64,000 nucleotides of DNA from Gemmatimonadaceae bacterium (GTDB taxonomy: Bacteria > Gemmatimonadota > Gemmatimonadetes > Gemmatimonadales > Gemmatimonadaceae). Numbering within the stretch: the stretch's first letter is position 1; every line of letters begins with the position of its first letter. The notes beneath the pieces were generated by a model that made no database searches, was not told the DNA's origin, and worked only from the letters and a program-made list of their open reading frames with translations. A program made the translations under genes and the position numbers. The stretch covers positions 62,001-126,000 of the forward strand of contig JBBEBQ010000007.1 in the NCBI GenBank assembly GCA_040882285.1. Reading direction: 5' to 3'. Of this stretch, positions 16,100 to 25,289 are shown one piece after another.

Positions 16100-18678
16100 A
16101 GGTCACCCTCAAGGACTACCAGGACGACGCGGTCCGCGACATCCTCGCCAGTGTGCGAAAGGCGCGCAAGCGGTGGCACGAGGACAAGGAACGCCACGCC
16201 TTCTCTCTCACCGCGCCAACAGGTGCGGGCAAAACCGTCATGGCGGCGGCGGTATTCGAAGCGCTCTTTCATGGCGACGACAGCTACGATTTCGACGCCG
16301 ACCCTGGCGCGGTTGTCATCTGGTTCAGCGACGATCCGTCCCTGAACGAGCAGACTCGCTTTCGCCTGATGGCGTCGGCTGATCGGCTCCGTAACACAGA
16401 CATGGTCGTTGTAGACAACAGCTTCCATCGCCCGCGCTTCGAGGCCGGGAAGATCTACTTCCTCAACACTCAGAAGCTCGGCAAAAAGAGTTTGCTCGTC
16501 CGCGGGTTCGATGAGGGCGAAGACCAGGATGCATTTCCCGAGATGCGTGCCGACACTCGCGCGCACACGATCTGGGATACCATCCGCAACACCATCGAGG
16601 ACCCGTCGCTCACGCTCTATCTCGTGCTCGACGAGGCGCACCGTGGAATGGGCAAACGCACGAAGGCGGCGGAGGCGGAGAAGACGACGCTCGTGAAGCG
16701 GCTCATCAATGGCGAGAAGGGAGTGCCGGGTATTCCGGTGGTGCTCGGCATTTCCGCCACAGTCCAGCGGTTCACCAGCGCGATGGAGGGCGCAAAAGGA
16801 CGCACTACTCTGCCCGGCGTAGAGGTGGACGCAGCGAGGGTACAGGACTCAGGGCTGCTGAAAGACACCATCGTCGTGGACATTCCTGACGAGGAAGGTC
16901 AGTTCGATACGGTATTGCTGCGCCGCGCCACGGAAAAACTCAGGGACTCCACCACCGAGTGGGCACGTTACGCTACGGAGCAGGAGAGCGGCGAGAGTGT
17001 CGTCCCATTGATGGTCCTTCAGGTGCCGAACACTCCGAATCACAACACCGTCGGGCAATGGCTCGATGTCATCTTCCAGGCGTGGCCGGATCTTCCTGAA
17101 GACTGCGTTGCGCACGTGTTCGGCGAGCACACCACCCAGACTTTCGGCAGGCACACCGTCCCGTACATCTCACCTGAGCGCGTACAGGACGCGACCTGGG
17201 TGCGCGTACTCCTCGCCAAGGACGCCATCAGCACCGGCTGGGATTGCCCGCGCGCCGAGGTGATGGTGTCGTTCCGGCCCGCTAAAGATCCCACCCACAT
17301 CACCCAACTGCTGGGCCGCATGGTGCGTACACCTCTCGCGCGGCGCATTCCGGGCAACGACCGCCTCAACTCCGTGGACTGCCTGCTGCCATTCTTCGAC
17401 GAGGAAACGGTTAGGAGAGTCGTAGATGCGTTGATGCAGGGCGGAGGCGAAGTCCCCCCGTTTGGACGCGTGCTGATCAATCCCGTCGAGATGACGCCCC
17501 ACCCGGAGGCAGATGCAGCCATCTGGGAGAAGTTCACGACGTTGCCGTCGCAGACGCGCCCGCAGCTCGGCGCCAAGCCGCCGAAGCGCCTGACCGCGCT
17601 CGCGCACGAGCTGGCGATGGATGGCCTGTTGCCAGGCGCGGGTCAGAAGGCACATGCGGCGATGCATAAGGCTCTGGATGCGTTCATCGAAACTGATCCG
17701 TACGGCTTCAGGTCCAAACGAGAATCGGTTAGTACAGTCGAGGGGCGAACGGTTGTCCTTCACGTCAGAGAGGGTGAAACTGAGTCGCGGTTATTCCAGA
17801 CGGAGGCGGATGCAGCCGTGTTCAACGACGCTTACCGCCGGACAGCGCGCATCATCAGCCCCGACATCGCCCGCACTTACACGGAGCACCGCGCGCGGCA
17901 GAAGCCAGAGGCGGCAGACGATTTCGAGGATGCGCTGATCGAGGCACGCGAGGACATCGGCGCCTTGGGCCTTATGCAGAACGTCGATGTGTACTTCAAT
18001 ACCGAGGCTACGAAGCTCGCCGACGCCTGGTTGAACAAGTACCGCGACAAAATAAAACAACTCCCTGACGACCGGCAGGAAGCTTATCGTGAGATCAGAG
18101 CGCTGAGCCGCGAGCCGCAGGATGTTGATCTCGCCCAGCCAGTGTCACGCTGGGAGGCTACCGCGGCACGCGAGAAGGATGGCAGCGAAACGAAGCTGCC
18201 GACTTACAAGAATCACCTCCTCTGCGACGAGCGGGAGATGTTTCCCGCCGAGCTGAACAAGTGGGAAAAGGCCGTCCTCAAGGAGGAGATGGAGCGCGAC
18301 GGGTTCAGGTTCTGGTACCGTAATCCCGGTCGGCCCACGCAGGATTCACTGGGTGTCGCATACGCGGATGGTGACGACACGAGGATTATGCGGCCGGACT
18401 TCCTCTTCTTCGCCGAGGATTCGCAGGGCAAAATCGTGGTGGACATCGTGGATCCGCACAGCATCGATTGGGCGGACGCTCTGGCGAAGCTACAGGGACT
18501 GGCACGCTACGCCGCGGCGCATGCCGATGTATTCAGGCGGGTTGAAGCTGTCGCGGAAGTAAAGGGAAAGCTGCGTGTGCTCGATCTGACGCGGGCGGAT
18601 GTTCGGACGGCGATCGAGGACGCGCGTGAAGTGCGCGCTCTCTACGAAGGGGCTTTGGCCAAGGACTACCCGGACTAG
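16096..18678 (+). CDS. Type III Res-like DEAD/DEAH helicase with variant C-terminal nuclease motif
   Basis: 860 residues. Walker A APTGAGKT is at residues 40-47, Walker B LVLDEAHRGMG near residue 178, and a later helicase domain has TQLLGRMVRTP. This is the superfamily 2 layout of type III Res subunits. At the C-terminus RPDFLFFAEDSQGKIVVDIVDP (about residues 765-787) sits where Res has a PD-(D/E)XK nuclease, but the last triad reads D-I-V instead of E-X-K, so the usual lysine is missing at that place. It translocates on DNA; whether it cuts is uncertain. Coupled to the Mod gene by a 4-bp overlap. Confidence 0.88.
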   Translation: MKVTLKDYQDDAVRDILASVRKARKRWHEDKERHAFSLTAPTGAGKTVMAAAVFEALFHGDDSYDFDADPGAVVIWFSDDPSLNEQTRFRLMASADRLRNTDMVVVDNSFHRPRFEAGKIYFLNTQKLGKKSLLVRGFDEGEDQDAFPEMRADTRAHTIWDTIRNTIEDPSLTLYLVLDEAHRGMGKRTKAAEAEKTTLVKRLINGEKGVPGIPVVLGISATVQRFTSAMEGAKGRTTLPGVEVDAARVQDSGLLKDTIVVDIPDEEGQFDTVLLRRATEKLRDSTTEWARYATEQESGESVVPLMVLQVPNTPNHNTVGQWLDVIFQAWPDLPEDCVAHVFGEHTTQTFGRHTVPYISPERVQDATWVRVLLAKDAISTGWDCPRAEVMVSFRPAKDPTHITQLLGRMVRTPLARRIPGNDRLNSVDCLLPFFDEETVRRVVDALMQGGGEVPPFGRVLINPVEMTPHPEADAAIWEKFTTLPSQTRPQLGAKPPKRLTALAHELAMDGLLPGAGQKAHAAMHKALDAFIETDPYGFRSKRESVSTVEGRTVVLHVREGETESRLFQTEADAAVFNDAYRRTARIISPDIARTYTEHRARQKPEAADDFEDALIEAREDIGALGLMQNVDVYFNTEATKLADAWLNKYRDKIKQLPDDRQEAYREIRALSREPQDVDLAQPVSRWEATAAREKDGSETKLPTYKNHLLCDEREMFPAELNKWEKAVLKEEMERDGFRFWYRNPGRPTQDSLGVAYADGDDTRIMRPDFLFFAEDSQGKIVVDIVDPHSIDWADALAKLQGLARYAAAHADVFRRVEAVAEVKGKLRVLDLTRADVRTAIEDAREVRALYEGALAKDYPD

Positions 18679-18781
18679 GCACCGTCGGCAACACACCATA
18701 AACTCAGGTGGTGAGCCAGCTGCGGGCTCGCACCTCAACAAACCTCGCCGGACGATCAGCAGAAGGATGCAGAAGGTTGAC

Positions 18782-20302
18782 CTACATGAGGAACAACGGG
18801 GATGGCTTCTCGCGTGAGACGACGAGCATCAGCCGCTTCGTCGCGCGGCTGAGAGCGACGTAGAGAAGGCACCTGGCCTCGCGGATGCCGGGGAAGGTCT
18901 GCGCATCGCAGGGCATCACGATCACGCTGTCACACTCCAGACCCTTCGCCTTGTGGATAGTGCTGATCGCCTTTCTCGGTGGTCGAGGCCGCGTGTACGT
19001 CCGATGATGCGTGATCTCGGCCAGCCCCTCATAAGTATCCTCGTAATCTCCCAGCCGGATGGCGTCGCGGAACTCGCTGTGGTGGTCAATCTCGACATCC
19101 GCGAATGCCGCGTCCGCCTTCCTCAGCTCGGCGATGCGGGCGAGACACTTGGCAACGCCGCGATGGCTCGGATCATCAACGAGGTACCGTGCCAAGGATT
19201 GAATCGTCGCGGGTTTCCCCTTGCGCGCCTTCGTGCAGTCCTCCGTTGCCTCTTGCACAAAGGCATTTCCGAACGACGACGGGCTGAATCCCTTCCCCAC
19301 TTTGCCCATGAACGAGACGATCGTGTCCGCAAGCCCGGCGCTGTTTCCCTTCGCGGCATTCATGCCGTCTACGAGGGTCTCCAATGCTGACCTCGTATGC
19401 CCCTCCCAGAGCGGAACGCGGCGGCCGAAAAACCCGCGAAAAGATCCCGCCGTCTGGTTGTAACGCGTCAGGATCAGAAGCGATGTGTCGTCATCAGCGA
19501 ACCGATCAATCGGCGCGCGATCTCCCTTGGACAAAGCATATTGAAGATTACTCTGCGCTCGGTTTTCGGCCACTACCACATCAAGACTCGACGGCAAACC
19601 CGTTCGGAGGTCGATCGGGTGGTCGTTCAGAAGGCTCCGTCGCGCGGCGAGAGTCCAGATACCCAGATCGGGACAGCTCTCCTTCCACCGATGTGGAAAA
19701 TCGAGTTCGTCGCAAGCGTGAGCCTTTGCCCGGAGGGCAGCCCAGTCCCACTGTGGGTTAGACCCGGCGACGGACTTGTCCCGGAAGATCGACTGCATCG
19801 GGTCGGCGAAGACGCGAACCTTTGCACCAGCTGCGAGCATCGCCATCACGATCGTGTGCTGATCTCCGCTGGAATCCTGATGCTCGTCGCAGATCACGAC
19901 TGGATATCGCCGCGCCAGCGCAGATGCGATCATCGGGTACCGCGCCAGTAACAACGCCACCTTCTGCGCGAGCAGCGCATAACCTTCGTCCTGCCCGCGT
20001 ACCCAGGCTGCGGTATCAGCAGGAATGCCAAGGCCGACATGGTACGCGGCGGCGACGTTCGCTATGATGCTGTCGATGGTGCGGATTTCCACCTTGGTGC
20101 CGGCCCCCTTGGTGCGGTCGGCGAACACCGAACATGCCGCATGTGTGTGCGTCAGGATCAGCGGGCGGCCATGGCCGAGGCGATCAACAAGTTCCCGCGC
20201 GTAGTCCGCACCTTGGTGCGTTTTTCCGCAGCCGGCCGGCGCCTCGACGACCACGAGCGCATGATCGGCCCTGAGCGCGTCACGAACGCTGTCATCGCTC
20301 AC
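18782..20302 (-). CDS. gajB: GajB-like UvrD/PcrA-type helicase of a Gabija-like defence system
   Basis: 506 residues. Superfamily 1 helicase motifs are visible: Walker A APAGCGKT (residues 21-28), PVVICDEHQDSSGDQ (motif II with Q), ISTIHKAKGLECDSVIV (motif V region) and LLYVALSRATKRL (motif VI). It is shorter than UvrD and matches the length of GajB (~494 residues). Its start overlaps the stop of the OLD-family gene by four bases. In Gabija, GajB senses DNA ends or activates with GajA to degrade or nick phage DNA. Assignment rests on the pair and their sizes. Confidence 0.85.
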   Translation of the reverse strand: MSDDSVRDALRADHALVVVEAPAGCGKTHQGADYARELVDRLGHGRPLILTHTHAACSVFADRTKGAGTKVEIRTIDSIIANVAAAYHVGLGIPADTAAWVRGQDEGYALLAQKVALLLARYPMIASALARRYPVVICDEHQDSSGDQHTIVMAMLAAGAKVRVFADPMQSIFRDKSVAGSNPQWDWAALRAKAHACDELDFPHRWKESCPDLGIWTLAARRSLLNDHPIDLRTGLPSSLDVVVAENRAQSNLQYALSKGDRAPIDRFADDDTSLLILTRYNQTAGSFRGFFGRRVPLWEGHTRSALETLVDGMNAAKGNSAGLADTIVSFMGKVGKGFSPSSFGNAFVQEATEDCTKARKGKPATIQSLARYLVDDPSHRGVAKCLARIAELRKADAAFADVEIDHHSEFRDAIRLGDYEDTYEGLAEITHHRTYTRPRPPRKAISTIHKAKGLECDSVIVMPCDAQTFPGIREARCLLYVALSRATKRLMLVVSREKPSPLFLM

Positions 20303-22101
20303 AGCTGCACGTCAGGGACATCATCAAGCCCCACGGTTCGGCGTATCGCGTTGCAGAATGGAAGCAGCTCTCCGCTGACCGCTGGCCAGCACCCGAGCTG
20401 AAACGTCTTCTTCGCGAGTTCCCGACCGCCCTCGTTATTCTTGAACCAGCAACGTGCGTGCGCCTTGTGTATTCTCTTCGATTCACGATCCTCAACTCCG
20501 GCCAGCACTGCGCCCGTTGCCGCGGCAACGATCAAGTCTCGAAACGCCGCACCCGCCTTCGCCTGAAGGGCTGCGAAGCCCTTCTCGTCGCCCATGCTCA
20601 TGCGATCGGCCAAGGTCCGAAGCCGTGCGCCAGTCTCCTCGCCATCGGGGTCGATCAGGAACGCCTCGAGTCGGTCGTCAGCGACGGCGCGAAGAATGTT
20701 CTCCTCGATGCAACCCGAAGCCCATCGAAATAGCAGCGGGCCGTGCGCCGCTCTCACCGCCTTCCAACGGTCCGGGTGCGTTCCTTCGTCGTCGACGAAA
20801 CCTCCGAAGCTCAGCCCGCCCTCAGCCAATGCCTCCAAGAGGTCCAGTGTCGTGTCGTTCCCCCCGCCATCGCTGACGTGAACGCCATGCTGCTGGAGGG
20901 AGGAACTGAGAGCGGCTTCGAGCAGAGCGGTCGCGAACCCGACTTCCGTGATGCCCTCACAAACGATCGCCATGCGCGCCAAGAACATGTCGGGGTCCTT
21001 GGCACGGTGCTTCGCGATCTTCGCGGCGGCGAGCGGCCCTACTCTCTGATCGTGATCGACGTACCATAGCGCCGCTTCGGAAGCCGCTGAGATCGCGGCC
21101 GGGCTGTGGGTGGTGACGAACGCCTGCGACCTTCCCGCCTGGAGTTTTCTGAGCAACATCCGTTGCCGGTACGGTTCGAGGCCACGCTCTACCTCGTCGA
21201 CAAGCAGTATCGGGTGCTCGCCCTGGTTCTGCTCCGCGATGGTCAACGCCGAGAGGCGACGGGTCCCGGCCCCCCAACTCGCAAGCGGCAGTTGAACGCC
21301 GGCATTCCTTGCCCGCAGACCAATCAACGACGCGATGGATGCTCCTGGCCCGCCCGTGATGGAAACATCCAGACCAGTCGGCAGGCTCTCCTTCCCAAAG
21401 GCCTTATCCAGTTCGCCCAGCGCCTCCTTGGCCTCTGACGCCAGTTGATCTTGGACGTCCGTCTTCGCAAGCTCGCTCGCGATACGCGAGCGGAGGGCCT
21501 TGTCGGAGAGAAGACGATCGAGGGCGGATCCCTGCACCAGCCGAAGGTCACGGTCACTTCGATCGTCACCGCCCAAGCGCACGAGACCGATGGACCGACG
21601 CAACGCGACGGTGAAATGATCGTCCGCGCCGTCGGGCTGCACGATCTCGAAAACGAGTTCCAATTCGGCAGTTCCGCGAACGCGAACGCGGTACACCGCC
21701 TCTGATGCCGTGGATCCGTCGTCCTCGATGTTGGGGACGACGGCAGTGCTACCGTTCCACGCCCATGGCCACGATGGCTTGACCTGCTGATTGACCATGC
21801 CCTCCAGGGGAAGCGACATGATCGCCTCGATTGCGAACTCCGCAGCGACATCACGGAGGTGGTAGTCGGTGTCCGACAGGTTCGCCGCGTTGGTTGGACT
21901 GAGAAGAAGACCAATCGCGTCGAGTATCGTGCTCTTGCCGACGTCGCCACCACCGAGAACGAGGTTGACGCCTTTGGCCGGCTGCCACGTGAGCGAATTG
22001 ATCCCTCGGAACCGAGTGATCATGAGCTCGTAGATCACCGGAACCAACGGCGGCGACGCCGTCGGCGGTGGTGGCTCTGGAGCTGGCTGTGAATTCTTCA
22101 T
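20299..22101 (-). CDS. gajA: GajA-like OLD-family ATPase/TOPRIM nuclease of a Gabija-like system
   Basis: 600 residues. An ABC-type ATPase comes first: Walker A GGGDVGKST (residues 50-58), signature-like LASWGAGTRRLSAL, Walker B ILLVDEVERGLEP, and a switch histidine in VTTHSP. The TOPRIM nuclease follows: AIVCEGITEVGFATALL (about residues 374-390, catalytic glutamate) and GGFVDDEGTHPD (acidic pair near 437). Length and order match GajA (class 2 OLD protein, ~578 residues). It is a sequence-selective DNA nickase kept off by nucleotides in known systems. A proline-rich N-terminal tail of ~20 residues is unusual. Operon with the helicase. Confidence 0.87.
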   Translation of the reverse strand: MKNSQPAPEPPPPTASPPLVPVIYELMITRFRGINSLTWQPAKGVNLVLGGGDVGKSTILDAIGLLLSPTNAANLSDTDYHLRDVAAEFAIEAIMSLPLEGMVNQQVKPSWPWAWNGSTAVVPNIEDDGSTASEAVYRVRVRGTAELELVFEIVQPDGADDHFTVALRRSIGLVRLGGDDRSDRDLRLVQGSALDRLLSDKALRSRIASELAKTDVQDQLASEAKEALGELDKAFGKESLPTGLDVSITGGPGASIASLIGLRARNAGVQLPLASWGAGTRRLSALTIAEQNQGEHPILLVDEVERGLEPYRQRMLLRKLQAGRSQAFVTTHSPAAISAASEAALWYVDHDQRVGPLAAAKIAKHRAKDPDMFLARMAIVCEGITEVGFATALLEAALSSSLQQHGVHVSDGGGNDTTLDLLEALAEGGLSFGGFVDDEGTHPDRWKAVRAAHGPLLFRWASGCIEENILRAVADDRLEAFLIDPDGEETGARLRTLADRMSMGDEKGFAALQAKAGAAFRDLIVAAATGAVLAGVEDRESKRIHKAHARCWFKNNEGGRELAKKTFQLGCWPAVSGELLPFCNAIRRTVGLDDVPDVQL

Positions 22102-22279
22102 CGCCCTAGGTACACCGAACGCCGCGAAGATTCAACAGTTCTCCTCCCGAAGGTTCGCCTAGGCTGGAGCCCGCGTGAAATCAGAAGCTTGCGTACGGCA
22201 GCGAACGATCCGGAAGCCGCTTGGAAGTCGAAGGCTTCCGAGTCGAGCCCCGGCATCGGCTGACGGGTGCAGCGCGTCG

Positions 22280-22510
22280 TTAAGCAGCGCCCGCACGTGA
22301 CGGTCGCCAACTCAACGCGGGGCGGCGTCCAGACATTGCACAGTCCCGCAGATAAAGGTTGATAAGCGTTTGATAAGGAATCTCTGATTCTGCGGCGAGC
22401 TGCTTGAAGTAGGCAATCGTCGCAGCATCGAGCCGAATAGTGACCGGCTTCTTGAGCCGCTTCGCATAGGGATTCGGCCGTGCCTTCGAAAAGTCATATT
22501 CCTTGCGCAT
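22280..22510 (-). CDS. brnA: BrnA antitoxin
   Basis: About 76 residues: MRKEYDFSKARPNPYAKRLK, then KPVTIRLDAATIAYFKQLAA and IPYQTLINLYLRD, the ribbon-helix-helix fold of BrnA. It binds BrnT and represses the operon. The ATG at 22510 has AAAGGTGG upstream and nearly overlaps the brnT stop. A C-terminal tail (SGRRPALSWRPSRAGAA) extends past the usual family end. Confidence 0.9.
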   Translation of the reverse strand: MRKEYDFSKARPNPYAKRLKKPVTIRLDAATIAYFKQLAAESEIPYQTLINLYLRDCAMSGRRPALSWRPSRAGAA

Positions 22511-22512
22511 TT

Positions 22513-22806
<294 letters not shown>

Positions 22807-22809
22807 TCA

Positions 22810-22838
22810 AATGTACGTACAACGTACATATGACGCAA
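22810..22838 (-). promoter_or_regulatory. brnTA promoter with perfect palindromic operator
   Basis: ATGTACGT-ACA-ACGTACAT (22811-22829) is a perfect 8-bp inverted repeat ending eight bases before brnT. On the minus strand TTGCGT (22838-22833) and TACATT (22815-22810) are 17 bases apart and straddle it, so a repressor bound there would block the promoter. This fits known BrnTA autoregulation. Confidence 0.75.
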
Positions 22839-22903
22839 GGTTGAGCGTCGATGGATGGTGTATTGCGGTAAGCTGCGGACGCGGCAGGCAAGCTGCCTCG
22901 CAT

Positions 22904-23536
22904 TCATTGATCTAAGCAGGACCGCTTAGCAACGCCGCCATGATACATCACAAGCTCGATGGCGCGCATGGGATGCACACGATAGCCGATGACTTCCCCT
23001 ACGCGATCCGCAACCGTGCTTGCCTCAGGCCTACCGCAAATAGAACGGCAGCAGTCGTTGTATGCGGCATACTGCTCTCCTGACCGATCGCCGAGAATGA
23101 GGCTTGAACCAAGATACTTCGCCACACGTGAGTCCCAAATAGCGTAATGACTTGGCGAAGCGAAATGCAAAAGCTTTGATGCGCCGACCATCGAGTTGTT
23201 TACAAGTCGGGACAATGCGAACAGCTCATGCGATTTTAGGTCGCCCGATTGGCGGGCCCGCTCGAGATATCCGACCGCACCCTCGTACGCGTCACTGCGA
23301 AAATCGAGAATGGTGGGCATCCAGCCGTATGAGAAGTTCGCGGCAATTATCAGATGATGCTTCGTTAACAACGGAACCGCCCGGAAGTATTCGAGAAACT
23401 CGGGATAGCTGACTTCATAGCTTCCGGGGTTAGGGGCTGGAACATGAGCGCAGTCTCGAATGAGAGCCTTGAGCAGAATGCCCTGATTGACGCAGCCAGG
23501 CGGAATCACACCTCTAAGATGTTTTTGTCTAGGCAA
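22904..23536 (-). CDS. Hypothetical cassette protein
   Basis: About 210 residues with no family I recognise. Recurrent features are aromatic segments (YPEFLEYFRAVPLL, ANFSYGWMPTILDFR) and a segment KLLHFASPSHYAIWDSRVAKYLG that resembles helical, HhH-like DNA-binding or nuclease proteins seen in cassettes. The start is uncertain: TTG at 23536 gives the listed length, and a downstream GTG is also possible. It lies ~25 bases after the core of the preceding attC-like site, as expected for a cassette gene. No attC-like site is seen 3' of it. Confidence 0.55.
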   Translation of the reverse strand: MPRQKHLRGVIPPGCVNQGILLKALIRDCAHVPAPNPGSYEVSYPEFLEYFRAVPLLTKHHLIIAANFSYGWMPTILDFRSDAYEGAVGYLERARQSGDLKSHELFALSRLVNNSMVGASKLLHFASPSHYAIWDSRVAKYLGSSLILGDRSGEQYAAYNDCCRSICGRPEASTVADRVGEVIGYRVHPMRAIELVMYHGGVAKRSCLDQ

Positions 23537-23561
23537 GTTTGAACGACATGGGTAGCCGGCT

Positions 23562-23674
23562 CTCTAACGGAATCGCGTTCTGCGGCGGGACGTCATAATA
23601 GATGCGGCCAGCGAGCGGAGCGAGCAAGGTCGCTTCCTTACACCAGCGCCGATAGCAGCCACGCGGGGTCAGCG
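23562..23674 (-). other. attC-like recombination site 3
   Basis: On the minus strand it ends in GTTAGAG (23568-23562). Arms CGTGGCTGCTATCGGCG and CCGCCGCAGAACGCG are partly complementary, around a central AGCGAGCGGAGCGAGCA hairpin also seen in other sites of this array. The left core is degenerate. It overlaps the HNH stop codon. Confidence 0.6.
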
Positions 23675-24253
23675 TGCGCCTGCATCAAGGGCGGCCCTAT
23701 TCCAGCGTGCGATCAGGCCGACTTGCAATAGTGAGGGGTGGGCAGCCACGTGCCGGACAAACCATGAGGTGAGTCCGTCCCAATCATGAAGTGCGCCTGC
23801 CGGGCATAGGGCCCAGCCAAGTTCCTCGAGAGTCCAGTTGGATTTCGCACTGTTCCGCCTCATGGATGTCGTCACCCAATTGGCCGCATCATCGCGACCG
23901 CCGCGGGAGACCGGGATGATGTGGTCGATAGTCGGCGAGAGTTCCCAAAACGCCTCGTGCGTCTCACTCATCTTCCAGTTGGGATGGAACGGGAAGTCCT
24001 CGGGCAGCTCGGCGGACAATACTCGGAGGACGCCTGGGAAGACGAGGCGCGTGCCAGCATAACGGTCAATAAATCCGTCGCGAAAGAATATTCTCGTGGC
24101 CTCGAGGTCCCCGTACTTTCGTTCTATGGCGGCAACGGGTTCGAAGGGATAGTCCTGACGAACCCGATTAGCGGCAGCTTCGCGGTCGCCGGTATCGAGC
24201 GCTGCGCAGACTTTGGCAAGGATAGCACTGCGGTCAGCTGGCACTAAGACCAA
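23669..24253 (-). CDS. HNH endonuclease (cassette gene)
   Basis: 194 residues. The C-terminal half carries SPTIDHIIPVSRGGRDDAANWVTTSMRRNSAK, the D-H...N...N pattern of HNH nucleases. The ~110-residue N-terminal part (LAKVCAALDTGDREAAANRVR, FFRDGFIDRYAGTRLVFPGVLRVL) is shared with stand-alone HNH proteins often found in mobile and defence regions. It should nick or cut DNA with a metal ion; target unknown. No zinc-binding cysteines flank the motif. Followed by an attC-like site. Confidence 0.88.
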   Translation of the reverse strand: MVLVPADRSAILAKVCAALDTGDREAAANRVRQDYPFEPVAAIERKYGDLEATRIFFRDGFIDRYAGTRLVFPGVLRVLSAELPEDFPFHPNWKMSETHEAFWELSPTIDHIIPVSRGGRDDAANWVTTSMRRNSAKSNWTLEELGWALCPAGALHDWDGLTSWFVRHVAAHPSLLQVGLIARWNRAALDAGAR

Positions 24254-24272
24254 CTCGGTTGCGTCACGCCAA

Positions 24273-24335
24273 TGTTACGGTTGAGCTGGGTGGGCGCCGC
24301 CTCGGCGACCACGTCGGCTCAACCGATGGCTAGGC
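24273..24335 (-). other. attC-like site 4 (degenerate)
   Basis: A perfect 8-bp inverted pair GGTTGAGC (24279-24286) / GCTCAACC (24317-24324) flanks a GC-rich centre; on the minus strand the left core reads GCCTAGC, one base off RYYYAAC, while the right core (GTAACAT) is poor. Position just 3' of the 24352-25158 gene fits a cassette. Confidence 0.45.
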
Positions 24336-24351
24336 TCTTGGTCATTGCCGA

Positions 24352-25158
24352 TCAAATTTGCACTCGCGGCTTGACCTTCTCATTTGTCGGAGCGTCAAGC
24401 TCCAGGCCCTCAATAAACGAAGGCACACGCCCCTGAAGTTCTAGAGCCAGCTCGTTCAACATGACAAGACGAGGGTGGTTCTTAAACGAAAGAAGCGCAA
24501 CAAAGAACCCTGCAAGCGCGCTTTCAGCACAGGCCACCAGCGCCTGCCGCAGCTCAAACGAGCCGACACCATGGATATACGCGAAGTCCAGGGCGTGGCT
24601 ACCGGAGGTCAGTTCTTCGATCCGGACACTACTTATGATCGACTGGCTGTTCGGGTGAGCTCCAAAATCGATCGTAGCTTCATAGACATCCCGCAGGCCA
24701 TCGGAGAACTCTTTCTCATGAGCCTGCTCTAGGTATCGAAAAACCTTTGCGACGGTAAAGGCGTTGCGGCAGGCCTGGCGCGACTCACCATCTTTACCCC
24801 GATTCAACCAGACATCTTGCAGTTCCGGGTTAACCACCATCGCGTGCGCGTAAAGGGCGCTCTCGATGCTACCCCGCAGCACCATATAAACAGGGAGCAG
24901 CTGGCCGCTTAGAGCTAGTCTTATCGCCGCTCGGAGTGAGGCATGGGCATTCAGAAGAAGTATGCCAGCTGTCGGGGGGCGGATACCTCCGGCCTCGCCA
25001 AAGAAGTCCACGTACAGGCGGTCTATGTTGCTCAAGAAACTTAGAGGCTCCTCAAGCTCTGCTTCAGCCTCGGCCCCGGACTCATTCGCGACACGAATGA
25101 AGTAGGCGAGCTCGTGCGCGTCAGCTTCTCTATGTCCGGTATGTTTGGGCTTGGTCAT
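24352..25158 (-). CDS. Hypothetical helical cassette protein (DUF5677-like)
   Basis: 268 residues, strongly helical: LLNAHASLRAAIRLALSGQL, then MVLRGSIESALYAHAMVV and a long C-terminal amphipathic region. The pattern of a central RGSIE...A helix is like the DUF5677 type of proteins, found in cassettes and near defence genes, but similarity is weak. No catalytic motif or convincing membrane helix. ATG start with upstream core elements. Followed by a degenerate attC-like site. Confidence 0.6.
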   Translation of the reverse strand: MTKPKHTGHREADAHELAYFIRVANESGAEAEAELEEPLSFLSNIDRLYVDFFGEAGGIRPPTAGILLLNAHASLRAAIRLALSGQLLPVYMVLRGSIESALYAHAMVVNPELQDVWLNRGKDGESRQACRNAFTVAKVFRYLEQAHEKEFSDGLRDVYEATIDFGAHPNSQSIISSVRIEELTSGSHALDFAYIHGVGSFELRQALVACAESALAGFFVALLSFKNHPRLVMLNELALELQGRVPSFIEGLELDAPTNEKVKPRVQI

Positions 25159-25205
25159 CCGTTGAGAGTCCTGCGAAGGCGGTTGCTTCGTCTCTTATCC
25201 ATGAC

Positions 25206-25280
25206 GCCTAACGCCCGCAATTCTGCTGCGGCACGATCAAATTAAATGCGCCGACTGCAGCAATTGCTCCTTCGATAGCC
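25206..25280 (-). other. attC-like recombination site 5
   Basis: A compact 75-bp site. On the minus strand it ends in GTTAGGC (25212-25206, perfect). Arms GCAATTGCTGCAGTCGGCGC and GCCGCAGCAGAATTGCGGGC pair with extrahelical bases. The left core (GGCTATC) is degenerate, as often allowed for attC. Confidence 0.72.
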
Positions 25281-25289
25281 GCTGCAACG

